Source: Chthoniobacterales bacterium (GTDB taxonomy: Bacteria > Verrucomicrobiota > Verrucomicrobiia > Chthoniobacterales > JACTMZ01). Taken from it: DNA of 15,925 bases. Both the position numbers and the translations under genes were made by a program. This document shows positions 1 through 7,564 of the stretch, piece by piece (the first letter of the stretch is position 1; each line of letters starts with the position of its first letter). The notes beneath the pieces were generated by a model. That model worked only from the letters and a program-made list of their open reading frames with translations, was not told where the DNA came from and did no database searches. Location of the stretch: positions 1 to 15,925 of the forward strand of contig JAFMJK010000024.1 of NCBI GenBank assembly GCA_017853515.1. Reading direction: 5' to 3'.

Positions 1-202
1 CCACGGTGCAACCGCAGGAGCTTTTCACCCCGCGGATGCGCACGGGCCGGTCCGATTCGTTGCGGAAGCGGAACTCAGCGCGGCGCGTTTCCGGGCCGCC
101 GTGCGTCTCGATGGTGGCTGTCGTATCGTCCCAGACCAGACCCGCGCATGCCCGCGAAACAAGCACGGCGAGCAAAAATGCGCGGAACACGGCCAACGTC
201 AC
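1..202 (-). CDS. DUF1573-family exported protein, partial (3' end outside window)
   Basis: Reading the minus strand from a GTG at 202 gives 67 uninterrupted codons that run off the window edge. Residues 3-16 are hydrophobic and end in an A-C-A-type site (about residue 20), as expected for a signal peptide, so the product is probably periplasmic or outer-membrane associated. The mature part starts with a W-D-D stretch and continues with F-R-F-R-N, P-V-R-I and S-S-C-G-C-T near residues 60-66. An F-x-F-x-N...V-x-I...SCGCT pattern is the hallmark of the DUF1573 immunoglobulin-like domain, whose function is not established. The GTG start overlaps the stop of the upstream hydrolase gene as GTGA (199-202), which supports this start and suggests translational coupling. 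A TTG at 196 and a second GTG at 190 are weaker alternatives. The family call rests only on the N-terminal third or so of the domain. Confidence 0.7.
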   Translation of the reverse strand, partial: MTLAVFRAFLLAVLVSRACAGLVWDDTTATIETHGGPETRRAEFRFRNESDRPVRIRGVKSSCGCTV

Positions 203-1359
203 GATCCGGGCCGGGCGAGCGGCTTGCCGCGGCCGGTGATATCCTCCGGCGCGAAATCGTTCTGCAGATCGATGGTCCGCAAGCCGGGTTCGTCGAAGTT
301 GGCCTTGGCGAGGTCGATCACCTGGATGGCGAGTCCGTTGTAAGTGCGGACGTAGGTTTTGAGGTTGGTCCGGTCGTGGGCCACGATCCACTCGGTGGTG
401 TCCGTGTTGACCAACTTCGGTTGTCCCGAGGAGGAGAGAAACGCCTTGGTGTTGGCGGTCTGGTCGGCTGTATCGCTTTGGATCGCGCCGTTGAAGATGT
501 CGAACGTGTTGAGGATGTGGAACCCTAGGTTGACCGAGTCGTTGGCTGTTTCCCCCGGCGTGGCCCAATGCGAGAAAAGCGAGGCGCGGATGAAACGCGA
601 AGGCGGCGACATATCGCCGGGCAATCCGATGGCGCCCGAGCCCTGGCCGTAGTTCACCGAGGTGAATTTGCCGAGGATGCGCTCGGGAACATTGACAGGC
701 GAAAGGTCGACGTAATTGCCGACATTGATCTCGTGCCAGTCGTAGGGCGGCGAGTTGGTCAGCGTGCCGAGGGGCGCATCGTGGATGACAAGTTTCCCGC
801 CGACATATTCGGCGATGACAACCTTTCCGGTGTTGTCGCCGATCCAGTAGTGCACGGGCAGCACTTCTTTCAGCGGCACGAACTCCTGTTGCGCGACATA
901 GACATCGTTTTGCAGCGCGGCCACCGCCTCGTCGACCGAGGCGCACATGCCGAGCAGGTAAACGAGCACCTCCCAGCTCCCGATGGTTTTGTCGGCCGGA
1001 GCGGCTGCGGCATCCTGATATTGCGAGTAACCCGGCAGGTAGAGCATCCCGATGGCCAGACCTTTTTCGTTCTGCCCGTCGGCCACGATGGTCGGCGCGA
1101 TGTCCACATTGACCCCGACCACCCCGTATTTGGTTTTCCATTTGAGACCGGGCTTTCCGCCCGGCGCGGTGCCGGTGTAGTCGGTGCCGCGCGGGATGAT
1201 CAGGGCCTTGGAGTTGAAGGGAAAACCGAACTCCATCGAGCGGAAATAAATATTGGCGCCGTCCTTGGACTGCAACTGGAAGGCGGTGCAGGCGGACGAA
1301 CGGACGGGGAGCGCCGCCATGGCGAACGCGACAATCAGCGGGGTGACGAAAAGTTTCAT
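199..1359 (-). CDS. Choloylglycine hydrolase-family (linear amide C-N hydrolase), secreted
   Basis: The 386-residue product looks like an Ntn-hydrolase of the choloylglycine hydrolase / penicillin V acylase family, which cleaves linear amide bonds such as those in bile-salt conjugates or acyl-homoserine lactones. Residues 1-23 form a signal peptide ending S-S-A, directly followed by Cys24, the expected N-terminal nucleophile (C-T-A-F). Other family positions are visible: Arg40 in Y-F-R-S-M-E-F-G, Asn202 in L-T-N-S-P-x-Y-D-W, and Arg255/Arg258 in the L-P-G-D-x-S-P-x-x-R-F block. The residue usually Asp in bile salt hydrolases is Glu43 here, a common variant in environmental members. Export to the periplasm is inferred. 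The true substrate cannot be read from the sequence and bile salts are not assumed. The chosen ATG at 1359 is the start that places a signal peptide before Cys24; the reading frame stays open further upstream but that extension overlaps glgE and looks non-coding. The gap to glgE is 49 bases and the stop overlaps the next start. Confidence 0.88.
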   Translation of the reverse strand: MKLFVTPLIVAFAMAALPVRSSACTAFQLQSKDGANIYFRSMEFGFPFNSKALIIPRGTDYTGTAPGGKPGLKWKTKYGVVGVNVDIAPTIVADGQNEKGLAIGMLYLPGYSQYQDAAAAPADKTIGSWEVLVYLLGMCASVDEAVAALQNDVYVAQQEFVPLKEVLPVHYWIGDNTGKVVIAEYVGGKLVIHDAPLGTLTNSPPYDWHEINVGNYVDLSPVNVPERILGKFTSVNYGQGSGAIGLPGDMSPPSRFIRASLFSHWATPGETANDSVNLGFHILNTFDIFNGAIQSDTADQTANTKAFLSSSGQPKLVNTDTTEWIVAHDRTNLKTYVRTYNGLAIQVIDLAKANFDEPGLRTIDLQNDFAPEDITGRGKPLARPGS

Positions 1360-1408
1360 GGGCGCTTTTTTAACGGGAAAACGCGGGGCTGCCAAGGGAC
1401 AAGGCCGC

Positions 1409-3358
1409 TCAGCGACGGACCGCGAAAACATGCGCCACGCGCACCGAGGGATCGAGGGCCACGTAGTTTTTCGATCCGTGCCAGGTCCAACGCTCGCCGG
1501 AGAGCAGATCCTCCACCGTGTAGTCGGCGTCCCAACCCATTCCATATTCCCAAAGCGGCCACTCGACCGCGGCCGCGTGGGTGTGGTGCGGGTCGAGATT
1601 GACCGCAACGAGAATCACGTTGTCACCCGTGGCTTTGGCGTAAAAAAGGATGTTGTCGTTTTCCGCGGTATGAAAACGCAGGTTGGTCAGGTGCTGTAGC
1701 GCGGGATTTTCACGCCGAGCTTTGTTCAGCCGCCCGATCAGACCCTTGATGTTTCCCGGCGCGTTCCAGTCGCGTTTCTTGAACTGGTATTTCTCGCTGT
1801 CGAGATACTCCTCGCGTCCGGGCAGCGCCGCGTTCTCGCACAGTTCGAAGCCGCTGTAGATCCCGTAGAGGGGCGAGAGTGTCGCGGCGAGCACGGCGCG
1901 GATCATGAATGGCGCGCGACCGTCCTGCTGGAGGAAAAAGGGAAGGATGTCCGGTGTGTTGGTGAAAAAGTTCGGCCGGAAATAATCCGCCGACCACGGT
2001 GCGCTCATCTCGGACAGATAGTCGGTCAGCTCCTGCTTGGCGTTGCGCCAGGTGAAATACGTGTAGCTCTGCGAGAACCCCGCCTTGGCCAGCACGCGCA
2101 TCATTTTCGGCTTGGTGAAGGCCTCGCTGAGGAAAACCAGATCGGGAAACTTGGCCCGCGTCTCGGCGATGAGCCACTCCCAGAACGCCACCGGTTTGGT
2201 GTGCGGGTTGTCCACCCGGAAGGTGCGGACGCCGCGCGCGGCCCACCAGAGGATGACATCGCGCAATTCGTTCCACAGCTCCTGCCATGAAGGATTGTGG
2301 TAATCGAGCGGGTAAACGTCCTCGTATTTCTTCGGCGGATTCTCCGCGTATTTGATCGTGCCGTCCGGGCGGTGGAAAAACCACTCGGGGTGATCGGCCA
2401 CGTAAGGATGGTCCGGCGAGCAGTTGAGGGCGAAATCGAGCGCGATCTCGAGTCCGCGCTTCTTCGCCTCGCCGACCAGCCACTCGAAGTCTTCCAGCGT
2501 CCCGAGTTCCGGCGCGACATCGCGGTGGCCCCCGCCATGCGGACAATTTTGATGGCGGTTGCCGATGGCGTAGGGCACCCCGGGATCGCCCGGACGGCAT
2601 TCCAGCGCGTTGTTGCGTCCTTTGCGCTTGGTCATGCCGATGGGATGGATCGGCGGGAAATAAACCACGTCGAAGCCCATCGCCTTGGCATCATCGAGAC
2701 GACCGAGGCAATCGCGAAACGTCGATCCGCGATCACCGCGCCCCCCGGCCGAGCGCGGGAAAAATTCATACCACGCGGCAAAGAGCGCGGCTTTGCGCTC
2801 GACCATGATGCGGCCATACGGACGGAACTCGCTGCCGATCGAGCGGTCCGGGTATTCCGCCATGATGGCGGACAAATCCATCCGCGCCGCGAGCGCGGCC
2901 GCGCGGGCGTTGTCAGCCTTGACCAGTTCCGCGGCTGCGTCGCGCAGGACGGCGCGCTTTTTTCCCGCCGCCCGCTTGGCACCGCGCTCGAGAATTCGCG
3001 CGCCCTCTTTGGCTTCGGAACGCAAATCTTCTTGGCCGCCCTCGTGCTTGCGGCGGAATTCATCGCGCCATGTTTCGTAAACATCGAGCCAGGCCTCGAC
3101 CGTGTATTCGCAATCGCCGATCTCTGTGACGGCAAACGATCCGGACCAGACATCATCGTCACCGGAATTCATCGGCGTTTCCCGCCACTTTTTCGCGCCC
3201 GCCTTGCGCCACTTGAGCGCGGCAGCCACCGCATCGTGGCCGTCTTTGAAGATGTCGGCCGTGACGTGCACCGGATCGCCGACCAGTCGCTTGATCGCGT
3301 AGCGTCCGCAGTCGAGGAGCGGACGGACGTTTTCGATGACGACGGCGGTCTTTTTCAT
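1409..3358 (-). CDS. glgE: Alpha-1,4-glucan:maltose-1-phosphate maltosyltransferase GlgE
   Basis: The 649-residue protein belongs to GH13 subfamily 3. GlgE transfers maltose from alpha-maltose-1-phosphate to the non-reducing end of alpha-1,4-glucans, a cytosolic glycogen/alpha-glucan elongation route. An N-terminal beta-sandwich (about 1-110) is followed by a helical insert (110-175), the catalytic barrel from about 180 (Y-G-R-I, A-W-Y-E-F-F-P-R-S) and a C-terminal beta domain (about 555-649). Expected catalytic residues are present: Asp383 nucleophile in F-R-V-D-N-P-H-T-K-P, Glu412 acid/base in F-L-S-E-A-F-T-K-P and Asp470 in T-N-T-P-D-I-L-P. The Y-F-P-P-I-H-P-I-G block near 233-241 is also typical. 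The length is close to characterised GlgEs. The ATG at 3358 overlaps the kinase stop as ATGA (3355-3358); 66 upstream in-frame codons lie inside the kinase gene and are not needed. The usual partners (treS, maltokinase, glgB, glgM) are absent from the window. Confidence 0.95.
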   Translation of the reverse strand: MKKTAVVIENVRPLLDCGRYAIKRLVGDPVHVTADIFKDGHDAVAAALKWRKAGAKKWRETPMNSGDDDVWSGSFAVTEIGDCEYTVEAWLDVYETWRDEFRRKHEGGQEDLRSEAKEGARILERGAKRAAGKKRAVLRDAAAELVKADNARAAALAARMDLSAIMAEYPDRSIGSEFRPYGRIMVERKAALFAAWYEFFPRSAGGRGDRGSTFRDCLGRLDDAKAMGFDVVYFPPIHPIGMTKRKGRNNALECRPGDPGVPYAIGNRHQNCPHGGGHRDVAPELGTLEDFEWLVGEAKKRGLEIALDFALNCSPDHPYVADHPEWFFHRPDGTIKYAENPPKKYEDVYPLDYHNPSWQELWNELRDVILWWAARGVRTFRVDNPHTKPVAFWEWLIAETRAKFPDLVFLSEAFTKPKMMRVLAKAGFSQSYTYFTWRNAKQELTDYLSEMSAPWSADYFRPNFFTNTPDILPFFLQQDGRAPFMIRAVLAATLSPLYGIYSGFELCENAALPGREEYLDSEKYQFKKRDWNAPGNIKGLIGRLNKARRENPALQHLTNLRFHTAENDNILFYAKATGDNVILVAVNLDPHHTHAAAVEWPLWEYGMGWDADYTVEDLLSGERWTWHGSKNYVALDPSVRVAHVFAVRR

Positions 3359-4293
3359 TTTGCGGCGGCCGCGCGGACTGCCTGGGCCAAAGGGTGCCAT
3401 ACCGGATCGGAATCGCAAAGTTCCGCGAGGCGCTCCGCCGCGACCGGGATGTGCCGCAGGAACGACGGCTTGCCTTTGACCCGTCCGAGAAAACCGTAGG
3501 CCCCGAGGGCCTGCATCAGTCTTTGCCGCGCACAGGCGCGCAATTCCTCTTTCCACGCGGCGGCATCGGCCAGGCCCGCGACCCGGAAGTAAAACTGCGA
3601 CAACTCCTCGCGCTCCGCATGGGTCATGTCCACATACGGATCGTAAAGCAGCGAGGCCACATCGTATCCGGCCAGGCCCGCACGCATGCCCTGGAAATCG
3701 ATGAAGGTCACCCTGCTGTCGCGCACGAGGATGTTCTGCGATTGGAAATCGCGGTGCAGCAGCACGCGCGGACGCGCGGCCAGGGCGGCGGCCTGTTCCT
3801 CGAAAGGCGCGAGATCGCGTCGCGGCTCACCGAGAAAATGCTCGAAGAAGTAGTCCTGCTCCCAGCGGTAAAGATCGGCGTCGAAGGGCGCCTGCAGAAC
3901 GGCAGCGCGTTCGGCCGCGGCCAGATCCGCGCCGTGCAACAACGCCGCCTGCTCCAGGGTCTCCCGGTAAAGTTGCGCGCGTTTTTCCCACGGCGCCTCG
4001 CGGTGCGACCACAAATCCTCCGCCCCGGCATCCTCGAGAAGCAGAAAGCGCTGGGCGGCATCGTGCGCGATGACGCGCGGGACATGGACACCTTGCGCCT
4101 GGAGAAAAAGAGCGCAGTCGGCGTAACGCGCGTTCTCCGCCTTTTCCAGTCCGTAGGCCACGGCGACGAGACCGGCCGCTGCGCCCCCACCCCGCCAGAA
4201 TTTGCGGTCCGAACCCCCGCGCTCCACCGGCGACCACTCGCCGCCGCGCGCCGCCGGATGCACCGCATCGATCCATGGGAAGATGTCGCTCAT
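3355..4293 (-). CDS. amgK: AmgK-like anomeric sugar kinase (aminoglycoside phosphotransferase fold)
   Basis: The 312-residue product has the aminoglycoside phosphotransferase/choline kinase fold. The catalytic loop H-R-D-F-Q-S-Q-N is at 180-187 (Asp182 base, Asn187 metal ligand) and the metal-binding I-D-F-Q at 198-201 (Asp199), followed by Y-D-V-A-S-L-L-Y-D-P-Y at 210-220. The hinge-like L-L-L-E-D-A-G is at 84-90. This layout, including D-F-Q after the catalytic loop, resembles AmgK, which phosphorylates N-acetylmuramic acid or N-acetylglucosamine at the anomeric hydroxyl in peptidoglycan recycling. The overlap with a MurU-like nucleotidyltransferase upstream (ATGA at 4290-4293) fits the usual amgK-murU pairing. 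The overlap with glgE downstream is unusual and leaves open another sugar substrate. It is shorter than typical Mak/Pep2 maltokinases and seems to lack their N-terminal cap. The kinase fold is certain; the substrate is inferred. Confidence 0.8.
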   Translation of the reverse strand: MSDIFPWIDAVHPAARGGEWSPVERGGSDRKFWRGGGAAAGLVAVAYGLEKAENARYADCALFLQAQGVHVPRVIAHDAAQRFLLLEDAGAEDLWSHREAPWEKRAQLYRETLEQAALLHGADLAAAERAAVLQAPFDADLYRWEQDYFFEHFLGEPRRDLAPFEEQAAALAARPRVLLHRDFQSQNILVRDSRVTFIDFQGMRAGLAGYDVASLLYDPYVDMTHAEREELSQFYFRVAGLADAAAWKEELRACARQRLMQALGAYGFLGRVKGKPSFLRHIPVAAERLAELCDSDPVWHPLAQAVRAAAAK

Positions 4294-5264
4294 ACCACCG
4301 TGTCATGCACTTCGCCCGCGGCCAGCATGCCCTCGCGCACCACGCTGGAGGCGACGTTTGCCCCGGGCTCGACCTTGGAACCGGCCCACAGAATGGAATT
4401 TTCCAACGTCGCTCCCGCAGACACTTCGCAGTCCGGTCCCAGCCAATTCCAGCCGTTGACTCTGGCCGTGGCATCGACGCGCGCGCCCGGCATGCGCCAT
4501 TGCGGCCACGGACTTTTCTCCGGCGGCGAGGCGATTTCGGCCGCGCCGGAGGCGAGATCGGCGTGGATGCGCAAATACTCCCCGATGTTGCCGATATCGC
4601 GCCAGATTCCGTCATCGAGGACCACGCCGGCAATTTTTTCCCCGGCTCGGAGCGCATCGAGCCAGACGGGGACGAAGGAAAGCGGTTCCCCGGACGGAAT
4701 GCGCGGGAGCAGCGCGGGATCGACCACGCAGACGCCCGTGTAAAGAAAACGCGGGGCGGAGGAGCCGATCTCGCCGCGGATGTCGGTGACCAAGCCGGTT
4801 TGCCGGTCGAAACCGACCTGGAGCGGTCCGCCCGACGAACGCAGGGCCAGCGTGCAAAGCGCCCCGCTCTTTTCGTGGGCGGCGAAGAGCGCCGGCAAAT
4901 CGAGCTCGGCCAGAATGTCGCCGTTGTGCACCAAGACCGGACCGGGCAGGAGCAGATCCTCGATGTTTTTCAGACCGCCGGCCGTCTCGAGCAGCACGGG
5001 TTCGTGGCGGAACAAGACCGGAATGCCCCGGAAATGCGAGGGCCGCGGATACTCGGGAAAAAGCCGGATGAATTCGTCGGCCAGCCGGTGCGTGTTGATG
5101 ACAATTCGCTCCACGCCCGCCGCCGCGATGCGGGCCAGCGCGAATTGGCAGAGCGGAATTCCGCAGATCGGGACCAGCGGCTTCGGAATCTGATTGGTCA
5201 GCGGCTGCAGCCGCTTTCCCCAGCCGGCACAAAGGACAAACGCCGTGCGGACCGCCGCGCTCAC
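4290..5264 (-). CDS. murU: MurU-like sugar-1-phosphate nucleotidyltransferase with C-terminal left-handed beta-helix
   Basis: Starting at a GTG, the 324-residue protein has the nucleotidyltransferase signature L-C-A-G-W-G-K-R-L-Q-P-L-T at 11-23, the I-P-K-P-L lysine motif at 26-30, and the metal-binding N-G-D at 114-116. G-D-I-L-A-E then occurs in the expected place, and the W-R-D-I-G segment is near 221-225. Residues about 254-324 read as hexapeptide-like repeats (A-R-V-D-A-T-A-R-V and G-A-T-L-E-N-S-I-L-W are examples), a short left-handed beta-helix. Such enzymes make NDP-sugars from sugar-1-phosphates. Pairing with an AmgK-like kinase suggests MurU (UDP-MurNAc from MurNAc-1-phosphate), but MurU from Pseudomonas is about 220 residues and has no beta-helix, so mannose- or glucose-1-phosphate nucleotidyltransferase activity is a real alternative. 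The GTG overlaps the acetyltransferase stop as GTGA (5261-5264), which decides the start. Confidence 0.75.
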   Translation of the reverse strand: MSAAVRTAFVLCAGWGKRLQPLTNQIPKPLVPICGIPLCQFALARIAAAGVERIVINTHRLADEFIRLFPEYPRPSHFRGIPVLFRHEPVLLETAGGLKNIEDLLLPGPVLVHNGDILAELDLPALFAAHEKSGALCTLALRSSGGPLQVGFDRQTGLVTDIRGEIGSSAPRFLYTGVCVVDPALLPRIPSGEPLSFVPVWLDALRAGEKIAGVVLDDGIWRDIGNIGEYLRIHADLASGAAEIASPPEKSPWPQWRMPGARVDATARVNGWNWLGPDCEVSAGATLENSILWAGSKVEPGANVASSVVREGMLAAGEVHDTVV

Positions 5265-5731
5265 GCCGCCCCGCCCGGCGCAAGCAGCAGGCGCATGATC
5301 ATCATTTCGGAAGCGACGAAGCCGTGTCGCCGGTAAAAGGCCACAACGCGTTCGTCGTCGCGGTGCGTGAGCAACGTGATGCGGACAAAACCTTTCTCGC
5401 GCGCGAACCCCACAGCATGGTTGAGCAGACGCCCTCCATGCCCCTGTCCGCGATGGTCGGCGTGGACGACGAGATCTTCGAGGAGCAGGACGAATCCGCC
5501 CTCCGCCGTGCTGATCGTGATGAGCAGGTTGATCATGCCGATGATGCGCGAGCTGTTGCGCAGGACAAAAATACGTCCGCGGTTGGGCTGCTCGAGAATC
5601 AGGCGCAGGCCGCGCATCTGCTTGGCCTGGTCCGCGGTGAACTCCGGCTCCGCCGCAAAAAGGTCGGCCAGCAACTCCGCCATGAGCGGCAGGTCCTCTA
5701 GCGTGGCGGGTTCGATGCGAAGGTCGGGCAT
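5261..5731 (-). CDS. GNAT-family N-acetyltransferase
   Basis: The 156-residue product is a single GNAT domain, the usual size for the family. It starts with a beta strand of the L-R-I-E-P-A-T-x-E-D type, has a central acidic strand L-L-L-E-D-L-V-V-H at 82-90, and the acetyl-CoA pyrophosphate loop R-G-Q-G-H-G at 94-99. The C-terminal F-Y-R-R-H-G-F segment at 122-128 is typical. GNAT enzymes move an acetyl group from acetyl-CoA to an amine; the acceptor here is not predictable. It lies 50 bases after mutL, and its stop overlaps the GTG of the nucleotidyltransferase, so it could act on the sugar or nucleotide products of that module, although co-transcription alone would also explain the arrangement. 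The ATG at 5731 is chosen because the frame upstream lies inside mutL and looks non-coding. No clear Shine-Dalgarno is seen. Confidence 0.85.
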   Translation of the reverse strand: MPDLRIEPATLEDLPLMAELLADLFAAEPEFTADQAKQMRGLRLILEQPNRGRIFVLRNSSRIIGMINLLITISTAEGGFVLLLEDLVVHADHRGQGHGGRLLNHAVGFAREKGFVRITLLTHRDDERVVAFYRRHGFVASEMMIMRLLLAPGGAA

Positions 5732-5781
5732 TACGGCTAGTTGTAACGCGCCCGCCGTCCCCCCGGCAAGGCGGCGGGGCC

Positions 5782-7548
5782 TCAGGATCGCCCGAATTTC
5801 CGGTCCAGTTCGCGCCAGGAGAACTGCAGCATGACCGGCTTGCCGTCCGGGTCGCAGTAGGGCAACTCGCAGGCGAGCAGTTGCGTGACGAGGGCGTGCT
5901 GGGCGCGCTCGTCGGCGGGCTCCGGCGCATCCCTCGCCAACCGTGCCACGGCCCGGCGAACGCTGTCGTTGAGCGTCGCGCGGTTTCTCGAAGGGCCTTC
6001 GGCCAGGAAATCGCGGGCAAAATCCTCCACCACACGCTGCGGATCGCGGCCGGCGAGGAAGTCGGGCATGGCCTCGACTTTGACCGAATGACCGCCGAAG
6101 AGATCGATGGCGAAACCCGAGGAGGCCAACGCACCGAGGTTCTCCGCGACCACTTCGTGCCAGCGCGGCGCAAGTTCGAAGACCGCGGGCATGAGCAGGC
6201 GCTGCGCCGCAACGGCCCCGCCGTCCACCCCGCGCTGCAGTCGCTCGAAGAGGATGCGCTGCCGCGCCGCGGCGCGATCGAGCAGGACCAATCCCTCGGC
6301 GCCCTCGAGCAGGAGATAACGCGGACCGAGGGGACCGATGAGCCGGAATTCCCCGGCGGACGAGGTGCGTTGCGGCGAAAGAGCGGGAGCAGACGCCGGA
6401 GCGGCGACAGGTGCGACCATCTCGGCCGGACGCACCTCGGGCGGCGGCGCGGGGGTGCGCGGAAGCTCCGGTTGATGCTGTCCGCCGCGCGGCATGGCCT
6501 CGGGCCCGCGGGCCACGCGCGCCGCGATGTGGGCCTGCACGGGTCGCAACCATTCGGCCCGCGCTTCGCGCAGCGCCGCGGCGACGGCCTCGTGCACCGC
6601 ATCGCGCACCACCGATCCGCGGCGAAAGCGCACCTCGCGCTTGGCCGGATGCACATTGCAGTCCACCTCGCGCGGATCGATCTCCAGATGCAAAACGACG
6701 GAAGCGTGCCGACCCGGCTCAAGCATCTGCCGGTAGGCCTCGCGCAAACCGGCGGCAAGGAAGCCGCTGTCCACCGCGCGACCGTTGATGAAAAAAAATT
6801 GCCTGCCGCGGTCCGCGCGCGTCACTCCGGGACGCGAAACAAGTCCGTGGACGCGGACACCGTCGCGCTCGAACGGTGCGATCTCGAGCAGTTGCGCGCG
6901 ATCCTCCGCACCGAAAAGGTCTCCGATCCGCGCAGCCAGGGAGGACGATGGCAGCCGGTGGATCTCGCGTCCGTCGCGAAGGTAGACCAGAGCGACCGAG
7001 GGAAACGCCAACGCGACATTTTCGATCGCCCGGTCGAGGTGGGCCGACTCGGTTGCCGGGCTGCGCAGGAATTTTTTCCGCGCGGGCACGTTGAAGAAAA
7101 GCGATTTGACCTCGATCGTCGTTCCGACCGGGCAACCCGCATCGCGCGCCGCGACCAGTTTGCCGCCGCGCAGCACCGCTTCGGTCCCGGCACTTGCGCC
7201 TTCGGTTCGCGTGCGCAGGGTGAACTCGGAAACGCTGGCGATGCTCGGCAGCGCCTCGCCGCGGAATCCCATGGTTTGCACGGAGGCAAGATCCGCAGCC
7301 GTCATGATTTTGCTCGTGGCGTGGCGCTCGAGCGCCATGAGCGCATCCTCGCGGTCCATGCCCGAACCGTTGTCGGTCACGCGCAAGAGCGCCGTGCCCG
7401 CCCCCCGCACCTCGACCTCGATGCTCGAGGCGCCGGCATCGAGGCTGTTCTCGAGCAATTCCTTGATGACCGAGGCCGGTCGCTCGACCACTTCGCCGGC
7501 GGCGACCTGGCTGGCCACCACCTCGGGAAGGACGCGTATGTTACCCAT
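5782..7548 (-). CDS. mutL: DNA mismatch repair protein MutL
   Basis: The 588-residue product carries the GHKL ATPase of MutL at the N-terminus: K-E-L-L-E-N-S-L-D-A-G at 29-39 (catalytic Glu30, Asn34), D-N-G-S-G-M at 59-64 and the family signature G-F-R-G-E-A-L at 94-100. The transducer domain includes F-F-I-N-G-R at 252-257 and N-V-H-P-A-K at 298-303. A Pro/Ala-rich linker (about 345-395) leads to a C-terminal dimerisation domain from about 400. The endonuclease motif D-Q-H-A-x2-E-x4-E is degenerate: the matching stretch at 424-435 reads D-R-A-A-A-R-Q-R-I-L-F-E. The A-C-x-x-A and C-P-H-G-R-P motifs are also not intact (Y-C-D-P-D-G-K-P near 564). MutL couples MutS mismatch recognition to strand removal. 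GAGGG 9 bases before the ATG supports the start. It heads the minus-strand block and is divergent from the gene at 7651. Confidence 0.96.
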   Translation of the reverse strand: MGNIRVLPEVVASQVAAGEVVERPASVIKELLENSLDAGASSIEVEVRGAGTALLRVTDNGSGMDREDALMALERHATSKIMTAADLASVQTMGFRGEALPSIASVSEFTLRTRTEGASAGTEAVLRGGKLVAARDAGCPVGTTIEVKSLFFNVPARKKFLRSPATESAHLDRAIENVALAFPSVALVYLRDGREIHRLPSSSLAARIGDLFGAEDRAQLLEIAPFERDGVRVHGLVSRPGVTRADRGRQFFFINGRAVDSGFLAAGLREAYRQMLEPGRHASVVLHLEIDPREVDCNVHPAKREVRFRRGSVVRDAVHEAVAAALREARAEWLRPVQAHIAARVARGPEAMPRGGQHQPELPRTPAPPPEVRPAEMVAPVAAPASAPALSPQRTSSAGEFRLIGPLGPRYLLLEGAEGLVLLDRAAARQRILFERLQRGVDGGAVAAQRLLMPAVFELAPRWHEVVAENLGALASSGFAIDLFGGHSVKVEAMPDFLAGRDPQRVVEDFARDFLAEGPSRNRATLNDSVRRAVARLARDAPEPADERAQHALVTQLLACELPYCDPDGKPVMLQFSWRELDRKFGRS

Positions 7549-7557
7549 GGGATCGCG

Positions 7558-7562
7558 CCCTC
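7558..7562 (-). promoter_or_regulatory. Shine-Dalgarno of mutL
   Basis: The minus strand reads GAGGG, 9 bases upstream of the mutL ATG. It is one of few convincing ribosome binding sites in the window and supports the start at 7548. Confidence 0.55.
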
Positions 7563-7564
7563 GT

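Noticed and set aside
1360..1608. N-terminal extension of the choloylglycine hydrolase frame
   Set aside because: It overlaps the 3' end of glgE, shows no conserved sequence and would put a signal peptide in the middle of the protein.
2297..3499. 400-codon plus-strand open frame opposite glgE
   Set aside because: The minus strand encodes GlgE with intact catalytic residues; the antisense frame is compositional.
3359..3556. N-terminal extension of glgE into the kinase gene
   Set aside because: The ATGA overlap at 3355-3358 and typical GlgE start make the shorter protein more likely.
5751..5778. GC-rich inverted repeat between mutL and the acetyltransferase gene
   Set aside because: CCCGCCG and CGGCGGG can pair across a 14-base loop, but no T-run follows on the minus strand, so a terminator is not supported.
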